A stretch of 64,000 nt of DNA, from the NCBI RefSeq assembly GCF_037055355.1, contig NZ_CP146350.1, positions 7,587,001 through 7,651,000 of the forward strand, written 5' to 3'. Positions within the stretch are counted from its first letter, which is position 1. Every line of letters begins with the position of its first letter. The stretch comes from Streptomyces sp. DG1A-41. Lineage in GTDB: Bacteria; Actinomycetota; Actinomycetes; Streptomycetales; Streptomycetaceae. Under the pieces are notes generated by a model. The model worked only from the letters and a program-made list of their open reading frames with translations, was not told the origin of the DNA and ran no database searches. The position numbers and the translations under genes were made by a program. Positions 26,503-36,171 of the stretch are shown in pieces.

Positions 26503-27525
26503 ATGGACTTCGGACTCGTCCTACAGACCGACCCGCCGGCCTCGCGGGTGATCAGCCTGATGAAGCGCGCGGAACGCAACGGTTTCTCCTACGGCTGGAC
26601 CTTCGACTCCGCCGTGCTGTGGCAGGAGCCGTTCGTGATCTACAGCCAGATCCTGGCCAACACCACGAAACTGAAGGTCGGGCCGATGGTGACGAACCCG
26701 GGCACCCGCACCTGGGAGGTCACCGCCTCCACCTTCGCCACCCTCAACGACATGTACGGCAACCGCACGGTCTGCGGCATCGGCCGCGGAGACTCAGCGA
26801 TGCGTGTGGCCGGCCGCAAGCCCAACACGCTGGCCCGGATCAGCGAGGCCATGAAGGTCATCCGGGCCCTCGGCAGCGGGCAGGAGGCCGACCTCGGCGG
26901 CGGCACGGTCGTCCGCTTCCCGTGGATCAAGCCGGACGCCGAACTCCCCGTGTGGATGGCCGCGTACGGACCCAAGGCCCTGAGGATGACCGGCGAGGAG
27001 GCCGACGGGTTCATCCTCCAGCTGGCCGACCTCTATCTGACCGAGTACATGGTCAAGGCCGTGAAGGACGCGGCCGTCGCAGCAGGCCGTGACCCGTCCG
27101 AGGTGACCATCTGCGTGGCCGCCCCCGCCTATGTCACCGAGGACGACTCGCCCGAGGCGCTCGCCCACGCGCGCGACCAGTGCCGGTGGTTCGGCGGGAT
27201 GGTCGGCAACCACGTGGCCGACCTGGTGTCCAAATACGGCGAGCACTCCGCGGCCGTCCCCGACGAACTCACCGACTACATCAAGGCACGGGAGGGATAC
27301 GACTACTCCCACCACGGCCGCGCCGGCAACCCCGACACCCAGTTCGTGCCCGACGAGATCGTCGACCGGTTCTGCCTGATCGGCCCGGTCGAGAAGCACG
27401 TCGAGAAACTGAACGCGCTGCGCGCGCTCGGCGTGGACCAGTTCGCCGTCTACGACATGCACGACGCACAGGAAGCCGTGATCGACGCGTACGGATCACG
27501 GGTGATCCCGGCCGTCAACGGCTGA
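26503..27525 (+). CDS. LLM-class flavin/F420-dependent oxidoreductase (TIGR03842-type)
   Basis: A 340-residue luciferase-like TIM-barrel protein. Characteristic segments are MDFGLVLQTDPPAS, SYGWTFDSAVLWQEPF, VGPMVTNPGTR, CGIGRGDSAMR and PVWMAAYGPKALRM. I recognise the family usually labelled TIGR03842/CPS_4043, found beside dihydropyrimidinases. Family members also occur in bacteria that do not make F420, so the cofactor may be FMN. It is tightly coupled to hydA and followed by a strong hairpin. No dihydropyrimidine dehydrogenase gene is in the window, so this protein could supply a redox step (uracil reduction or ring oxidation). That role is inference. Confidence 0.85.
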   Translation: MDFGLVLQTDPPASRVISLMKRAERNGFSYGWTFDSAVLWQEPFVIYSQILANTTKLKVGPMVTNPGTRTWEVTASTFATLNDMYGNRTVCGIGRGDSAMRVAGRKPNTLARISEAMKVIRALGSGQEADLGGGTVVRFPWIKPDAELPVWMAAYGPKALRMTGEEADGFILQLADLYLTEYMVKAVKDAAVAAGRDPSEVTICVAAPAYVTEDDSPEALAHARDQCRWFGGMVGNHVADLVSKYGEHSAAVPDELTDYIKAREGYDYSHHGRAGNPDTQFVPDEIVDRFCLIGPVEKHVEKLNALRALGVDQFAVYDMHDAQEAVIDAYGSRVIPAVNG

Positions 27526-27550
27526 CCCCTTCGCAGCACCCCTTCGATCT

Positions 27551-27578
27551 CCCCCTTCCCGTCGGCCAGGGAAGGGGG
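27551..27578. terminator. 10-bp perfect GC hairpin between oxidoreductase and permease
   Basis: CCCCCTTCCC (27551-27560) and GGGAAGGGGG (27569-27578) pair perfectly with an 8-nt loop, 25 nt after the LLM gene. It could terminate or attenuate transcription before the NCS1 permease gene. Confidence 0.75.
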
Positions 27579-27660
27579 CCAGGACGCTCCCGAGCGCACC
27601 CCCCCGTCGGCATCACCCGCATGGCCTTTCCCGTCCCACCTCCCCTGATTGGCCCGGCCC

Positions 27661-29183
<1,523 letters not shown>

Positions 29184-29187
<4 letters not shown>

Positions 29188-29217
29188 CCGCGGACACGGA
29201 CGCTGGAGGACGGTCAG
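29184..29217. terminator. Inverted repeat at convergent gene ends
   Basis: CTGACCG (29184-29190) pairs with CGGTCAG (29211-29217) around a 20-nt loop, overlapping the stop codons of both the permease gene and the opposing lipoprotein-like gene. It is a modest candidate for a bidirectional terminator. Confidence 0.4.
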
Positions 29218-29882
29218 CCCTTGCCGCCCTCCAGCGCGGCCACCGCTTCCTTCGCGGCCTTGATGGCGCCCTTGTTGATCGTGTCCGTGCTCGGCGCCTT
29301 CTTCGACTCGAAGTCGCTGCCGTTGTAGGTGATGACCACCAGCGCGTTGGAGGCGCGGACGAACACCTGGCCCTCGCGGGTCTCCTGCTTGTCCTCGGTG
29401 GTGAGGTTGACGATGGAGTACGCGGTGTCACCCAGGCCGGGGACGGCACCTCCGCCGCTCTTCTCCTCGGTGCGCCCCTTGTAGGCCTTCTCCGCCGCCT
29501 CGTCCGACTCCATCACCTCGAAGGACACGTCCAGCCAGCGGTAGTTGTACCCCTTGAGCGCGTTCCAGGAGCAGGTGCGGCGCAACGTCGAGTCCGTGGA
29601 CGGGATCTCCTTGCCCGACGTCTTGGCGCCCGGCACCAGCGACTCGACCGTCTTCTTGGCGACGCTCTCGCACGGCGCCGGCGCGGCCGAGTAGGTCTTC
29701 GACACCGTCGACGTCGACGGGGCGGACGCGGACTGGGTCCCGGTCTTCTCGTCGGCAGGCTTGTGCTCGGCGGCCTGCGGCGCGGCGAGCGGGCCGGACG
29801 ACAGTGCCCAGCCCGCCGCGGCGAGCACGGCCACCGGGGACAGTCGTGCGGTCAGGGCCAGGGGCAGAGGTAGGGAACGCAC
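29214..29882 (-). CDS. Secreted DUF3558-like protein
   Basis: A 222-residue exported protein. A signal-type N-terminus (LTARLSPVAVLAAAGWALSS) is followed by a Ser/Thr/Lys-rich linker. The domain has APCESVAKKTVESLVPGAK, RRTCSWNAL and VPGLGDTAYSIV segments, the two Cys and the 'GLGDxA' turn typical of DUF3558 lipoproteins. No lipobox Cys was found, so it may be released or signal-anchored. Function is unknown. Start at GTG 29882; it is divergent from the methyltransferase gene. Confidence 0.7.
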   Translation of the reverse strand: MRSLPLPLALTARLSPVAVLAAAGWALSSGPLAAPQAAEHKPADEKTGTQSASAPSTSTVSKTYSAAPAPCESVAKKTVESLVPGAKTSGKEIPSTDSTLRRTCSWNALKGYNYRWLDVSFEVMESDEAAEKAYKGRTEEKSGGGAVPGLGDTAYSIVNLTTEDKQETREGQVFVRASNALVVITYNGSDFESKKAPSTDTINKGAIKAAKEAVAALEGGKG

Positions 29883-30132
29883 GGCGCCCTTCTCGTGGGG
29901 GACGGACGGTGCGGATCAGGTCCGCACGGCGGACGGGACGACAGTTTCACATGACTCCCTGTGGTGCGGAAGTCCGAACTCGCTCCGTGCCTGCGTGGTG
30001 ACGGTGGCTCACTGTCGATGGTTATGGTTTCGGTCGGTTCGGTGGCGAGTGGGCTTTTTTGCCGGGCGCGTGAGGGCACAGGCGCGGGAATTCCGTTTGC
30101 ACCGGTGCGCCAGGGCTGCGCAGCCTTGATCC

Positions 30133-30975
30133 ATGCCTTCGTTACCCCCTGGGGCAAGTCAGGACATACCCCAACTCCCCGCTGTCCGAGAGGACATCCT
30201 CGCCTACTACGCCCTCGGCAAGGAGGACGCCCGCCTTCGGCAGGGCTCCGGCCGCCTGGAGTTCTGGCGCACGCAGGACGTGCTCCGGCGGCTCCTGCCC
30301 GCGCCTCCGGCACGCGTGCTGGACGTCGGCGGCGGCAGCGGTGTGCACGCGGAGTGGCTTGCCGAGGACGGGTACCAGGCCGAGCTCGTCGATCCCGTGC
30401 CGCTGCACCTGGAACAGGCGGCGCGGCTGCCCGGCGTCTCGGTCCGTGCCGGGGACGCCCGGGCCCTGCCCGCCGAGGACGGCGCGTACGACGTGGTGCT
30501 GCTGCTCGGCCCGCTGTACCACCTGCCGGAGCGGGCCGACCGGGTCCGCGCACTGAGTGAGGCGCGCCGGGCGGTGCGGTCCGGAGGTCTGGTCGTCGCG
30601 GCCACCATCAACCGGTACGCGGCCCTGCACGACCTGCTGCGCGAGGAGCGCTACTTCGAGCCCGCCCACCGGGCCCGGACCGACTCCGTCTCGGAGCACG
30701 GCCGGCACCCCTCCCAACAGGAGGGCAGTCTCTTCACCACCGCGTATCTCGCCCAACCGGACGAGCCGCCAGGGGAGTTCACCCAGGCGGGACTCGCCGT
30801 CGACGGCCAGTACGGCGTCGAGGGCGTCGCTTGGCTCATGGGCGGTGTGGAGCAGTGGCTGGACGACCCGGAGCGCCGCGAGGCCGTCCTGGCCGCGACC
30901 CGGCGCATCGAGTCCGAGCCGGCGCTGCTGGGCGCGAGCGGCCACCTGCTGACGGCGGGAAGACGACTGCCCTGA
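30133..30975 (+). CDS. Class I SAM-dependent methyltransferase
   Basis: A 280-residue cytoplasmic methyltransferase. SAM-binding motif I is VLDVGGGSGVHAEWLAEDG, motif II the acidic VDPVPLHLEQA, and motifs III/IV are AGDARALPAEDGAYDVVLLLGPLYHL. The C-terminal half (GRHPSQQEGSLFTTAYLAQPDE, VEGVAWLMGG) presumably forms the acceptor pocket; the substrate is unknown. The upstream region is unusually A/T-rich for this genome. A long gene-free stretch follows the gene. Confidence 0.85.
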   Translation: MPSLPPGASQDIPQLPAVREDILAYYALGKEDARLRQGSGRLEFWRTQDVLRRLLPAPPARVLDVGGGSGVHAEWLAEDGYQAELVDPVPLHLEQAARLPGVSVRAGDARALPAEDGAYDVVLLLGPLYHLPERADRVRALSEARRAVRSGGLVVAATINRYAALHDLLREERYFEPAHRARTDSVSEHGRHPSQQEGSLFTTAYLAQPDEPPGEFTQAGLAVDGQYGVEGVAWLMGGVEQWLDDPERREAVLAATRRIESEPALLGASGHLLTAGRRLP

Positions 30976-31511
30976 GCGGCGCCCCCCCGTAAGGGGTCCT
31001 CGCACTATGTCCGCGCCCGGGTCCCGCGGCCTGGCACCGCACCTCGCTGCGTTGCCGAAACGCCCACGTGGCTCCTCCCTCGCTCTCGGCTCCGCTCGAG
31101 CGGGGGCACTCCTGTCGAGGGCGCTCCGGTGCCTTGCGACGCACGGCGCCGGACCACGCGACCTGATCGGGCGCTCACAGTGCAAGGCCCCCCGAGGAGC
31201 CATGGCCGCGGCCGGCTGCGGTTGCGCGCCTGCGCTGCCGCGTCACCACGTGAGAACCGCGTTCGGACCAGACAGTGGCAGACGGGTCGGAGTAGCCCCG
31301 CCGCGCGAAGGCCCGCCGCACCGAACGGGCCCGCACGCCCGAGACCCATGCCGCTCGCCGCCGTGGCCGCCGATCCGGCGGCGTCATGGGCGCGACCCCG
31401 GGCGCGACGAATGCCCCGGGTATCTGGGAGAAATAGCCTCAATCCATCCCATTGCCGCGGTATGGACGACCGCTCCCACTTGTCGCATGGGATAAATCCA
31501 GCCATGAACCA
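30976..31511. other. Long gene-free region with repeat-like sequence
   Basis: About 540 bases without a supported gene. The first 200 bases (GGGGTCCTCGCACTATGTCCG and then CTCGCTGCGTTGCCG, CTCGGCTCCGCTCGAGCGGG) resemble a widespread Streptomyces intergenic sequence I recall. The rest is G/C-rich with short hairpins. Open frames here lack motifs and ribosome binding sites. It acts as a boundary between the methyltransferase and the carbohydrate locus. Confidence 0.5.
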
Positions 31512-31540
31512 TTGACCGAATCTGGTGTTAGCGCTAACAC
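31512..31540 (+). promoter_or_regulatory. Promoter with overlapping LacI-type palindrome
   Basis: TTGACC (31512-31517), a 17-nt spacer and TAACAC (31535-31540) form a sigma-70-like promoter. The perfect 16-bp palindrome GTGTTAGCGCTAACAC (31525-31540) covers the spacer and -10 box, as expected for repression by a LacI-family protein. It lies about 130 bp upstream of the ABC permease gene. Confidence 0.7.
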
Positions 31541-31671
31541 TCTTCCTCGTGCCGATGGCGCATTCGCCTGCCGGCCGCCTGTGAGCCCCACCTCGCCGGG
31601 CACCCGACTTTTAGCGCTTTTGCCTGTTCACTGCCCTCGCCACCGCTGACGAGGCGCCCGACGGAGCGTAA

Positions 31672-31687
31672 ATGTGATCGATAACAT
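31672..31687 (+). promoter_or_regulatory. LacI-family operator ATGTGATCGATAACAT
   Basis: A 16-bp near-perfect palindrome (one mismatched pair) with central CG. It differs by one base from the operator at 36099-36114. It overlaps the predicted start of the first permease gene and probably acts with the palindrome at 31525-31540 in repression by the regulator encoded at 34953-36035. Confidence 0.75.
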
Positions 31688-32641
31688 CTCAACCGCCGTG
31701 TCCTCACCCCCGGGAGTCAAAAGCCGCCACTCCCCGGGCGGTACCCCCGCCGGCAGCCCGGGCGGGACCGGATCCGCACCACCGTCGAGGCGTACCTGCT
31801 GCTCACACCGAGCCTCGCCGGGCTCGTGCTCTTCCTGGTCGCGCCGATCGCCGGGGTCGTCGTCATCAGCTTCTTCGACTGGAACCTGATGGGCACCCCG
31901 CGTTTCGTCGGGCTGGCGAACTACCGCGAGATGATGGGCGACAACGAGGTGTGGCGCGCGATGCGCAACACCGTGTACTACGTGCTGCTGAACATCCCCG
32001 CGCAGACCGTGCTGGCCCTGCTGCTCGCCCTGGCGATGAACCGGAAGCTGCGCGGCGGCAAGGTGTTCCGGGTGCTGTTCGTCCTGCCGTGGATGGCCAT
32101 GCCGGTGGCCCTCGGCATCGTCTGGAGCTGGGCGTTCGACCCGCAGCACGGCGTGGTCAACCAGTTCCTGGCCCTGTTCGGCGTGGACGGCCCGGCGTGG
32201 CTGTCGTCCACCGGCTGGGCGATGCCGGTGCTGGCCTCGGTCAACATCTGGCAGTACACGGGCTACACCATGCTGTTCCTGCTGGCGGGCCTCCAGGCGA
32301 TCCCCGAATCGCTCTACGAGGCGGCCGACCTGGACGGGGCGAAATCCGTGCAGCGCTTCTTCCGGATCACGCTGCCGCTGCTGCGCCCCTCGATGTTCTT
32401 CGTGCTGGTGACCAACACCATCGGGTCGTTCCAGATGTTCGACACCGTCTACGTGATGACCCAGGGCGGGCCGGGCGGGTCGACGGACACGATGAACTAC
32501 CACATCTACCAGCAGGCGTTCCAGCTGTTCCGCAGCGGCTACGCCTCGGCGCTGGCGATGCTGCTGTTCGCCGTGATCCTGCTGGTGACGGCAGTCCAGG
32601 TCCTGTACTTCCGCAAGCGCACCGTCTACGACTTCAGCTGA
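31674..32641 (+). CDS. Carbohydrate ABC permease 1 (MalF-type), N-terminal frameshift
   Basis: The main frame (31826-32641) encodes a membrane permease with the EAA loop EAADLDGAKSVQRFFRITLPLL and about five to six helices (MPVALGIVWSWAF, YTGYTMLFLLAGL). The expected N-terminus (VSSPPGVKSRHSPGGTPAG, then RIRTTVEAYLLLTPSLAGLVLF) is split between two frames. A single G seems to be missing near 31761-31767. If the sequence is correct, translation could only start at GTG 31826, inside the first transmembrane helix. It is the first gene of an ABC importer operon for an oligosaccharide. GTG 31674 (GGAG 7 nt upstream) and GTG 31698 are both possible original starts. Confidence 0.8.
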
Positions 32642-32655
32642 GGACGGCCACGACC

Positions 32656-33489
32656 ATGTCTTCTCTCTCCACCGCCGTCCGCAGGACAACGCTGTACGGG
32701 ATCCTCGCCGCCGGAGCGCTGCTGTCGGTCGCCCCCTACCTGCTGACACTGAACGGCGCGCTCAAGCGGCCGTCGGACCTGCTGTCCACCGAGGCCTGGG
32801 TTCCCGCGCATCCGGCCACGTCCGGCAACTTCGCCGCCGTGTGGAACCAGTACGGAATGTCGTCCTTCCTGCTGCACACCCTGGTCGTGGCGGTCCTCGT
32901 CACCGCCGGGCAGGTGGTGTTCAGCGCACTGGCGGCGTACGCGCTCGCCCGGATGGAGTTCCCGGGGCGCGACTGGCTCTTCTGGGGCTACCTCGCCACC
33001 ATGATGGTGCCTCAGATGATCACGCTCGTACCGCTGTTCCTGATGATGCGTGAAATGGGCATGGTGGACACGTACGCGGGCCTGATCCTGCCCACCGTCT
33101 TCGGCACCCCGTACGGCGTCTTCCTGGTTCGTCAGCACTTCCGCACCGTCCCCAAGGACCTGGAAGCCGCCGCCCGCATCGACGGGGCGAGCACCTGGAC
33201 CATCCTCGTGCGGATCATGCTGCCGCTGAGCCGTCCGATCCTCGCCACGCTCGCGATCATCACGTTCGTCAACACCTGGAACAACCTGATCTGGCCGCTG
33301 ATCATCACCAACAGCGACCGGACCCGGGTGGTCACCGTCGGCATCGCCGCCCTCCAGGGCGAACACGTCTCCGACCTGCCGCACATCGTGCTGGCCGGAG
33401 CCGCGCTGGCCCTGTTGCCCCTGATCGCCGTGTTCCTCCTCTTCCAACGGCACATCGTCCGCTCCATCGCCCTCACCGGCCTCAAGTAG
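32656..33489 (+). CDS. Carbohydrate ABC permease 2 (MalG-type)
   Basis: A 277-residue membrane protein with six predicted helices. The permease EAA motif is EAAARIDGASTWTILVRIMLPLS, which contacts the ATPase. It pairs with permease 1, starting 15 bp after it, and resembles CUT1-family oligosaccharide importers. No ATPase gene is present in the locus. In Streptomyces such systems usually share the multitask ATPase MsiK. Confidence 0.92.
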   Translation: MSSLSTAVRRTTLYGILAAGALLSVAPYLLTLNGALKRPSDLLSTEAWVPAHPATSGNFAAVWNQYGMSSFLLHTLVVAVLVTAGQVVFSALAAYALARMEFPGRDWLFWGYLATMMVPQMITLVPLFLMMREMGMVDTYAGLILPTVFGTPYGVFLVRQHFRTVPKDLEAAARIDGASTWTILVRIMLPLSRPILATLAIITFVNTWNNLIWPLIITNSDRTRVVTVGIAALQGEHVSDLPHIVLAGAALALLPLIAVFLLFQRHIVRSIALTGLK

Positions 33490-33548
33490 GCCGCCCTCCG
33501 CCCCCCCCGCACTGCCTCGATCACCCGCACCGAAAGGGACGCCCAGCC

Positions 33549-34898
33549 ATGTCCGCATCCTCCAGAAGAGCCCTGGCCGCCACGGCCACCGGCGCAGTCC
33601 TGCTCTGCCTCACCACTGCCTGCGGCTCGTCCGGCTCGGACACCGCCTCGTCCGGCGGTACCGTCACCCTGCGGTACGCCATCTGGGACGCGGTCCAGGA
33701 GCCGGCGCTGAAGAAGTCGATCGACGCGTTCGAGAAGCAGCACCCGAACATCAAGGTCAAGATCGAGCTGAACGCCTGGGCGCAGTACTGGAGCAAGCTG
33801 CAGACCCAGATGGCCGGCCGCACCGCGCCCGATGTCTTCTGGGACCACGTGGCGTACTTCCCGCAGTTCTCCCAGCAGGGCGTCCTCGCCGACCTCACCC
33901 CGTACATCAAGGCCGACAAGCTGGACACGTCGATCTACGACGCCAAGCTACTGGCGGGCTGGCAGCAGGACGGCAAGCAGTACGGCCTGCCGAAGGACTG
34001 GGACACCATCGCCCAGGTCTACAACAAGACCATGCTCAAGAAGGCGGGGCTGACACAGGACGAGCTGGGCGGCCTGTCCTGGAACACCACCGACGGCGGC
34101 AGCTTCGTCAAGGCCCTGCAGAAGCTCACCATCGACGTCAACGGCAAGCACCCGAACGAGAAGGGCTTCGACAGCAAGCACGTCAAGCAGTACGGTCTCG
34201 CGCTCGGTTCGTCCAACGGCCAGACGGACTGGTGGAACGCGGCCCTGCAGAACGGCTGCAAGCTCCAGGACAAGGCGTGGGGCAAGTGGACGATCAACCA
34301 GCCCTCCTGCGTGGAGGCCATCCAGTTCATCCGGGACTTGCGGCTGAAGTACCACGTCGCGGTGCCGGCCTCCGTCACCAACACGCCGAACGGGGCGTCC
34401 CTGCCGCAGGTGCTGGCCCGTAAGCAGGCGGCCGTGGTGTGGGACGGCAGCTGGGATCTCAACGCCTACCAGAGCTCGATGAAGGGCAACTTCGGCGTCG
34501 CCGAGCTGCCCAGCGGCCCGGTCGGGAAGGGCACGGTGTACAACGGGCTCAGCAACGCCCTGTACGCGGGCAGCAAGCACCCCAAGGAGGCGTGGGAACT
34601 GGTGAAGTGGCTCGGGTCCGAGGAGTCCCAGAAGATCATCGTCTCCGAGGGGTCGGTGTGGCCGGGCATTCCCACGCTCAACAAGGACTTCGTGGCCGTG
34701 TGGAAGCAGCGGGGTGTGGACGTCAGTGCCTTCTCCAAGGAGGCTGAGGGCACGACCGCCGGGTATCCGCTGACCACCTCCTCGGCGACGTACAACGTCA
34801 AGGTGCAGGACGCCTTCAACCAGGTGTGGCTGGGCCAGCAGTCCCCCCAGGCGGCGGCGGACTCCGTCAACGAGGAGTCCAACGCGGCCGTCAAGTAG
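33549..34898 (+). CDS. Carbohydrate ABC transporter substrate-binding lipoprotein
   Basis: A 449-residue family-1 solute-binding protein. A lipoprotein signal peptide ends in the lipobox LTTAC with acylated Cys25. The body starts VTLRYAIWDAVQEPALKKSIDAFEKQHP, typical of sugar-binding proteins of CUT1 systems. Aromatic-rich segments (KLNAWAQYW-like, DWDTIAQVYNKTM, WDGSWDLNAYQ) line the presumed sugar site. It is the third gene of the importer operon. The ligand is probably the oligosaccharide released by the secreted hydrolase encoded downstream. Confidence 0.92.
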   Translation: MSASSRRALAATATGAVLLCLTTACGSSGSDTASSGGTVTLRYAIWDAVQEPALKKSIDAFEKQHPNIKVKIELNAWAQYWSKLQTQMAGRTAPDVFWDHVAYFPQFSQQGVLADLTPYIKADKLDTSIYDAKLLAGWQQDGKQYGLPKDWDTIAQVYNKTMLKKAGLTQDELGGLSWNTTDGGSFVKALQKLTIDVNGKHPNEKGFDSKHVKQYGLALGSSNGQTDWWNAALQNGCKLQDKAWGKWTINQPSCVEAIQFIRDLRLKYHVAVPASVTNTPNGASLPQVLARKQAAVVWDGSWDLNAYQSSMKGNFGVAELPSGPVGKGTVYNGLSNALYAGSKHPKEAWELVKWLGSEESQKIIVSEGSVWPGIPTLNKDFVAVWKQRGVDVSAFSKEAEGTTAGYPLTTSSATYNVKVQDAFNQVWLGQQSPQAAADSVNEESNAAVK

Positions 34899-34952
34899 GC
34901 AGCCTCCGGCAGCAGGCGTCACGACCGACGATCCATACGGAGTTCAACGGAC

Positions 34953-36035
34953 ATGCAGAACCACACCCCGGCCCGCCCTGACGAGGAGCCGTCCCAGGGC
35001 GGCGCCGACCGCCAGCGGTCCGTCAGCATCTTCGACGTCGCCAAGGCGGCCGGGGTCTCCCACCAGACCGTCTCCCGGGTGGTCAACGGCAGTCCCAAGG
35101 TCAGGAAGGCCACCCGGGAACGAGTGCTGCAGGTCATCGACGAACTCGGTTACAAGCCCAACCGGCTCGCCCGGGCACTGGCCGGGGGAGTGGTGCGCTC
35201 GGTCACCGTGCTCACCTCGGACACCACCCTGTACGGCGCCTCCCTCGCCCTTCGGGGCATAGAGGAGGCGGCCCGCGCGGCGGACTTCGCCGTGTCGGTC
35301 AGCGTCCTGGACGAGAACTCACCGTTGACGCCGGACGACGTCGCCGGGCGGCTCGCCCGCCCCGGGGAACCCGTCCTGGTGATCGCCTTCAACGCGCCCG
35401 GCGAACGGGTCTGGCGGGCGTTGCCCGCCGAGTTCCCGGCGGCCGCCGTGGTGGAGCGGCCGCAAAAGGCCGGGCAGACGGGCGGCAGGCCGGAAGCCTG
35501 GCTCGACGACCGGGCGGCGGCGGCGCAGGCCACCCGGTACCTGCTCGGCCTCGGCCACCGCACCGTCCACTACATGACGATCCCGTCCTCGACGGCCAGG
35601 GTCGGGCAGCGCGCCGAGGGCTGGCGGGACGCTCTCGGCGCCGCCTCTCTGCCCGTACCCGAGCTGCTGGAAGGCGGCTGGAGCCCGCGATCCGGGTATC
35701 TGGCCGCCCGCACCGTGGTCGCCGACCCGCAGGTCACCGCCGTTCTGTGCGGCAACGACGATCTCGCGCTCGGTGTTCTGCGGGCGGCCCGGGAGGCGGG
35801 CCGTGACGTGCCGGGCGAGCTCAGTGTCATGGGCTTCGACGACGCGCCGTACGCGGCGTACACCCATCCCACCCTGACCACCGTACGGCTGGACTTCGAA
35901 GGGCTGGGGCGGGGCGCTTTCGGGATGCTGCACCGGCTGCTCGACCCGGACAACGCCCCGGCGCCCTCCCTGTGGGCCGAACCGGAACTGATCGTCCGGG
36001 AGAGCACCGGCCCGGCGCCGCACCGGCCCGCCTGA
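34953..36035 (+). CDS. LacI-family transcriptional repressor
   Basis: A 360-residue regulator. The N-terminal helix-turn-helix and hinge (SIFDVAKAAGVSHQTVSRVVNGSPKVRKATRERVLQ..LGYKPNRLARALA) is followed by a periplasmic-binding-protein-like effector domain (AVLCGNDDLALGVLRAAREAG, VPGELSVMGFDDAPYA). The LARALA hinge helix fits operators with a central CG, which the three palindromes flanking the operon have. It sits between the transporter genes and the hydrolase genes and probably represses both until a sugar inducer binds. Confidence 0.93.
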   Translation: MQNHTPARPDEEPSQGGADRQRSVSIFDVAKAAGVSHQTVSRVVNGSPKVRKATRERVLQVIDELGYKPNRLARALAGGVVRSVTVLTSDTTLYGASLALRGIEEAARAADFAVSVSVLDENSPLTPDDVAGRLARPGEPVLVIAFNAPGERVWRALPAEFPAAAVVERPQKAGQTGGRPEAWLDDRAAAAQATRYLLGLGHRTVHYMTIPSSTARVGQRAEGWRDALGAASLPVPELLEGGWSPRSGYLAARTVVADPQVTAVLCGNDDLALGVLRAAREAGRDVPGELSVMGFDDAPYAAYTHPTLTTVRLDFEGLGRGAFGMLHRLLDPDNAPAPSLWAEPELIVRESTGPAPHRPA

Positions 36036-36095
36036 CCGCCCCTGCTCCCGGGGCCCTCCTGTTCCCGCCCCAACCCCCTACCGCTCCGTCCGCGG

Positions 36096-36117
36096 GGGAT
36101 GTGAGCGATAACATCCC
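36096..36117 (+). promoter_or_regulatory. LacI-family operator upstream of the secreted hydrolase
   Basis: The core ATGTGAGCGATAACAT (36099-36114) differs by one base from the operator at 31672-31687. The palindrome is extended by GGG and CCC arms. It lies 55 bp upstream of the hydrolase start, where it would block transcription. Confidence 0.8.
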
Positions 36118-36171
36118 GGTTCCCCCGATCCGTCCTCCCGCAGTGCCGCGGGAGGAGAAAGCCAGGTTTCC

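Noticed and set aside
31007..31495. Open frames of 128-166 codons in the gap after the methyltransferase
   Set aside because: All are Arg/Pro-rich, overlap each other on both strands and lack motifs or start signals.
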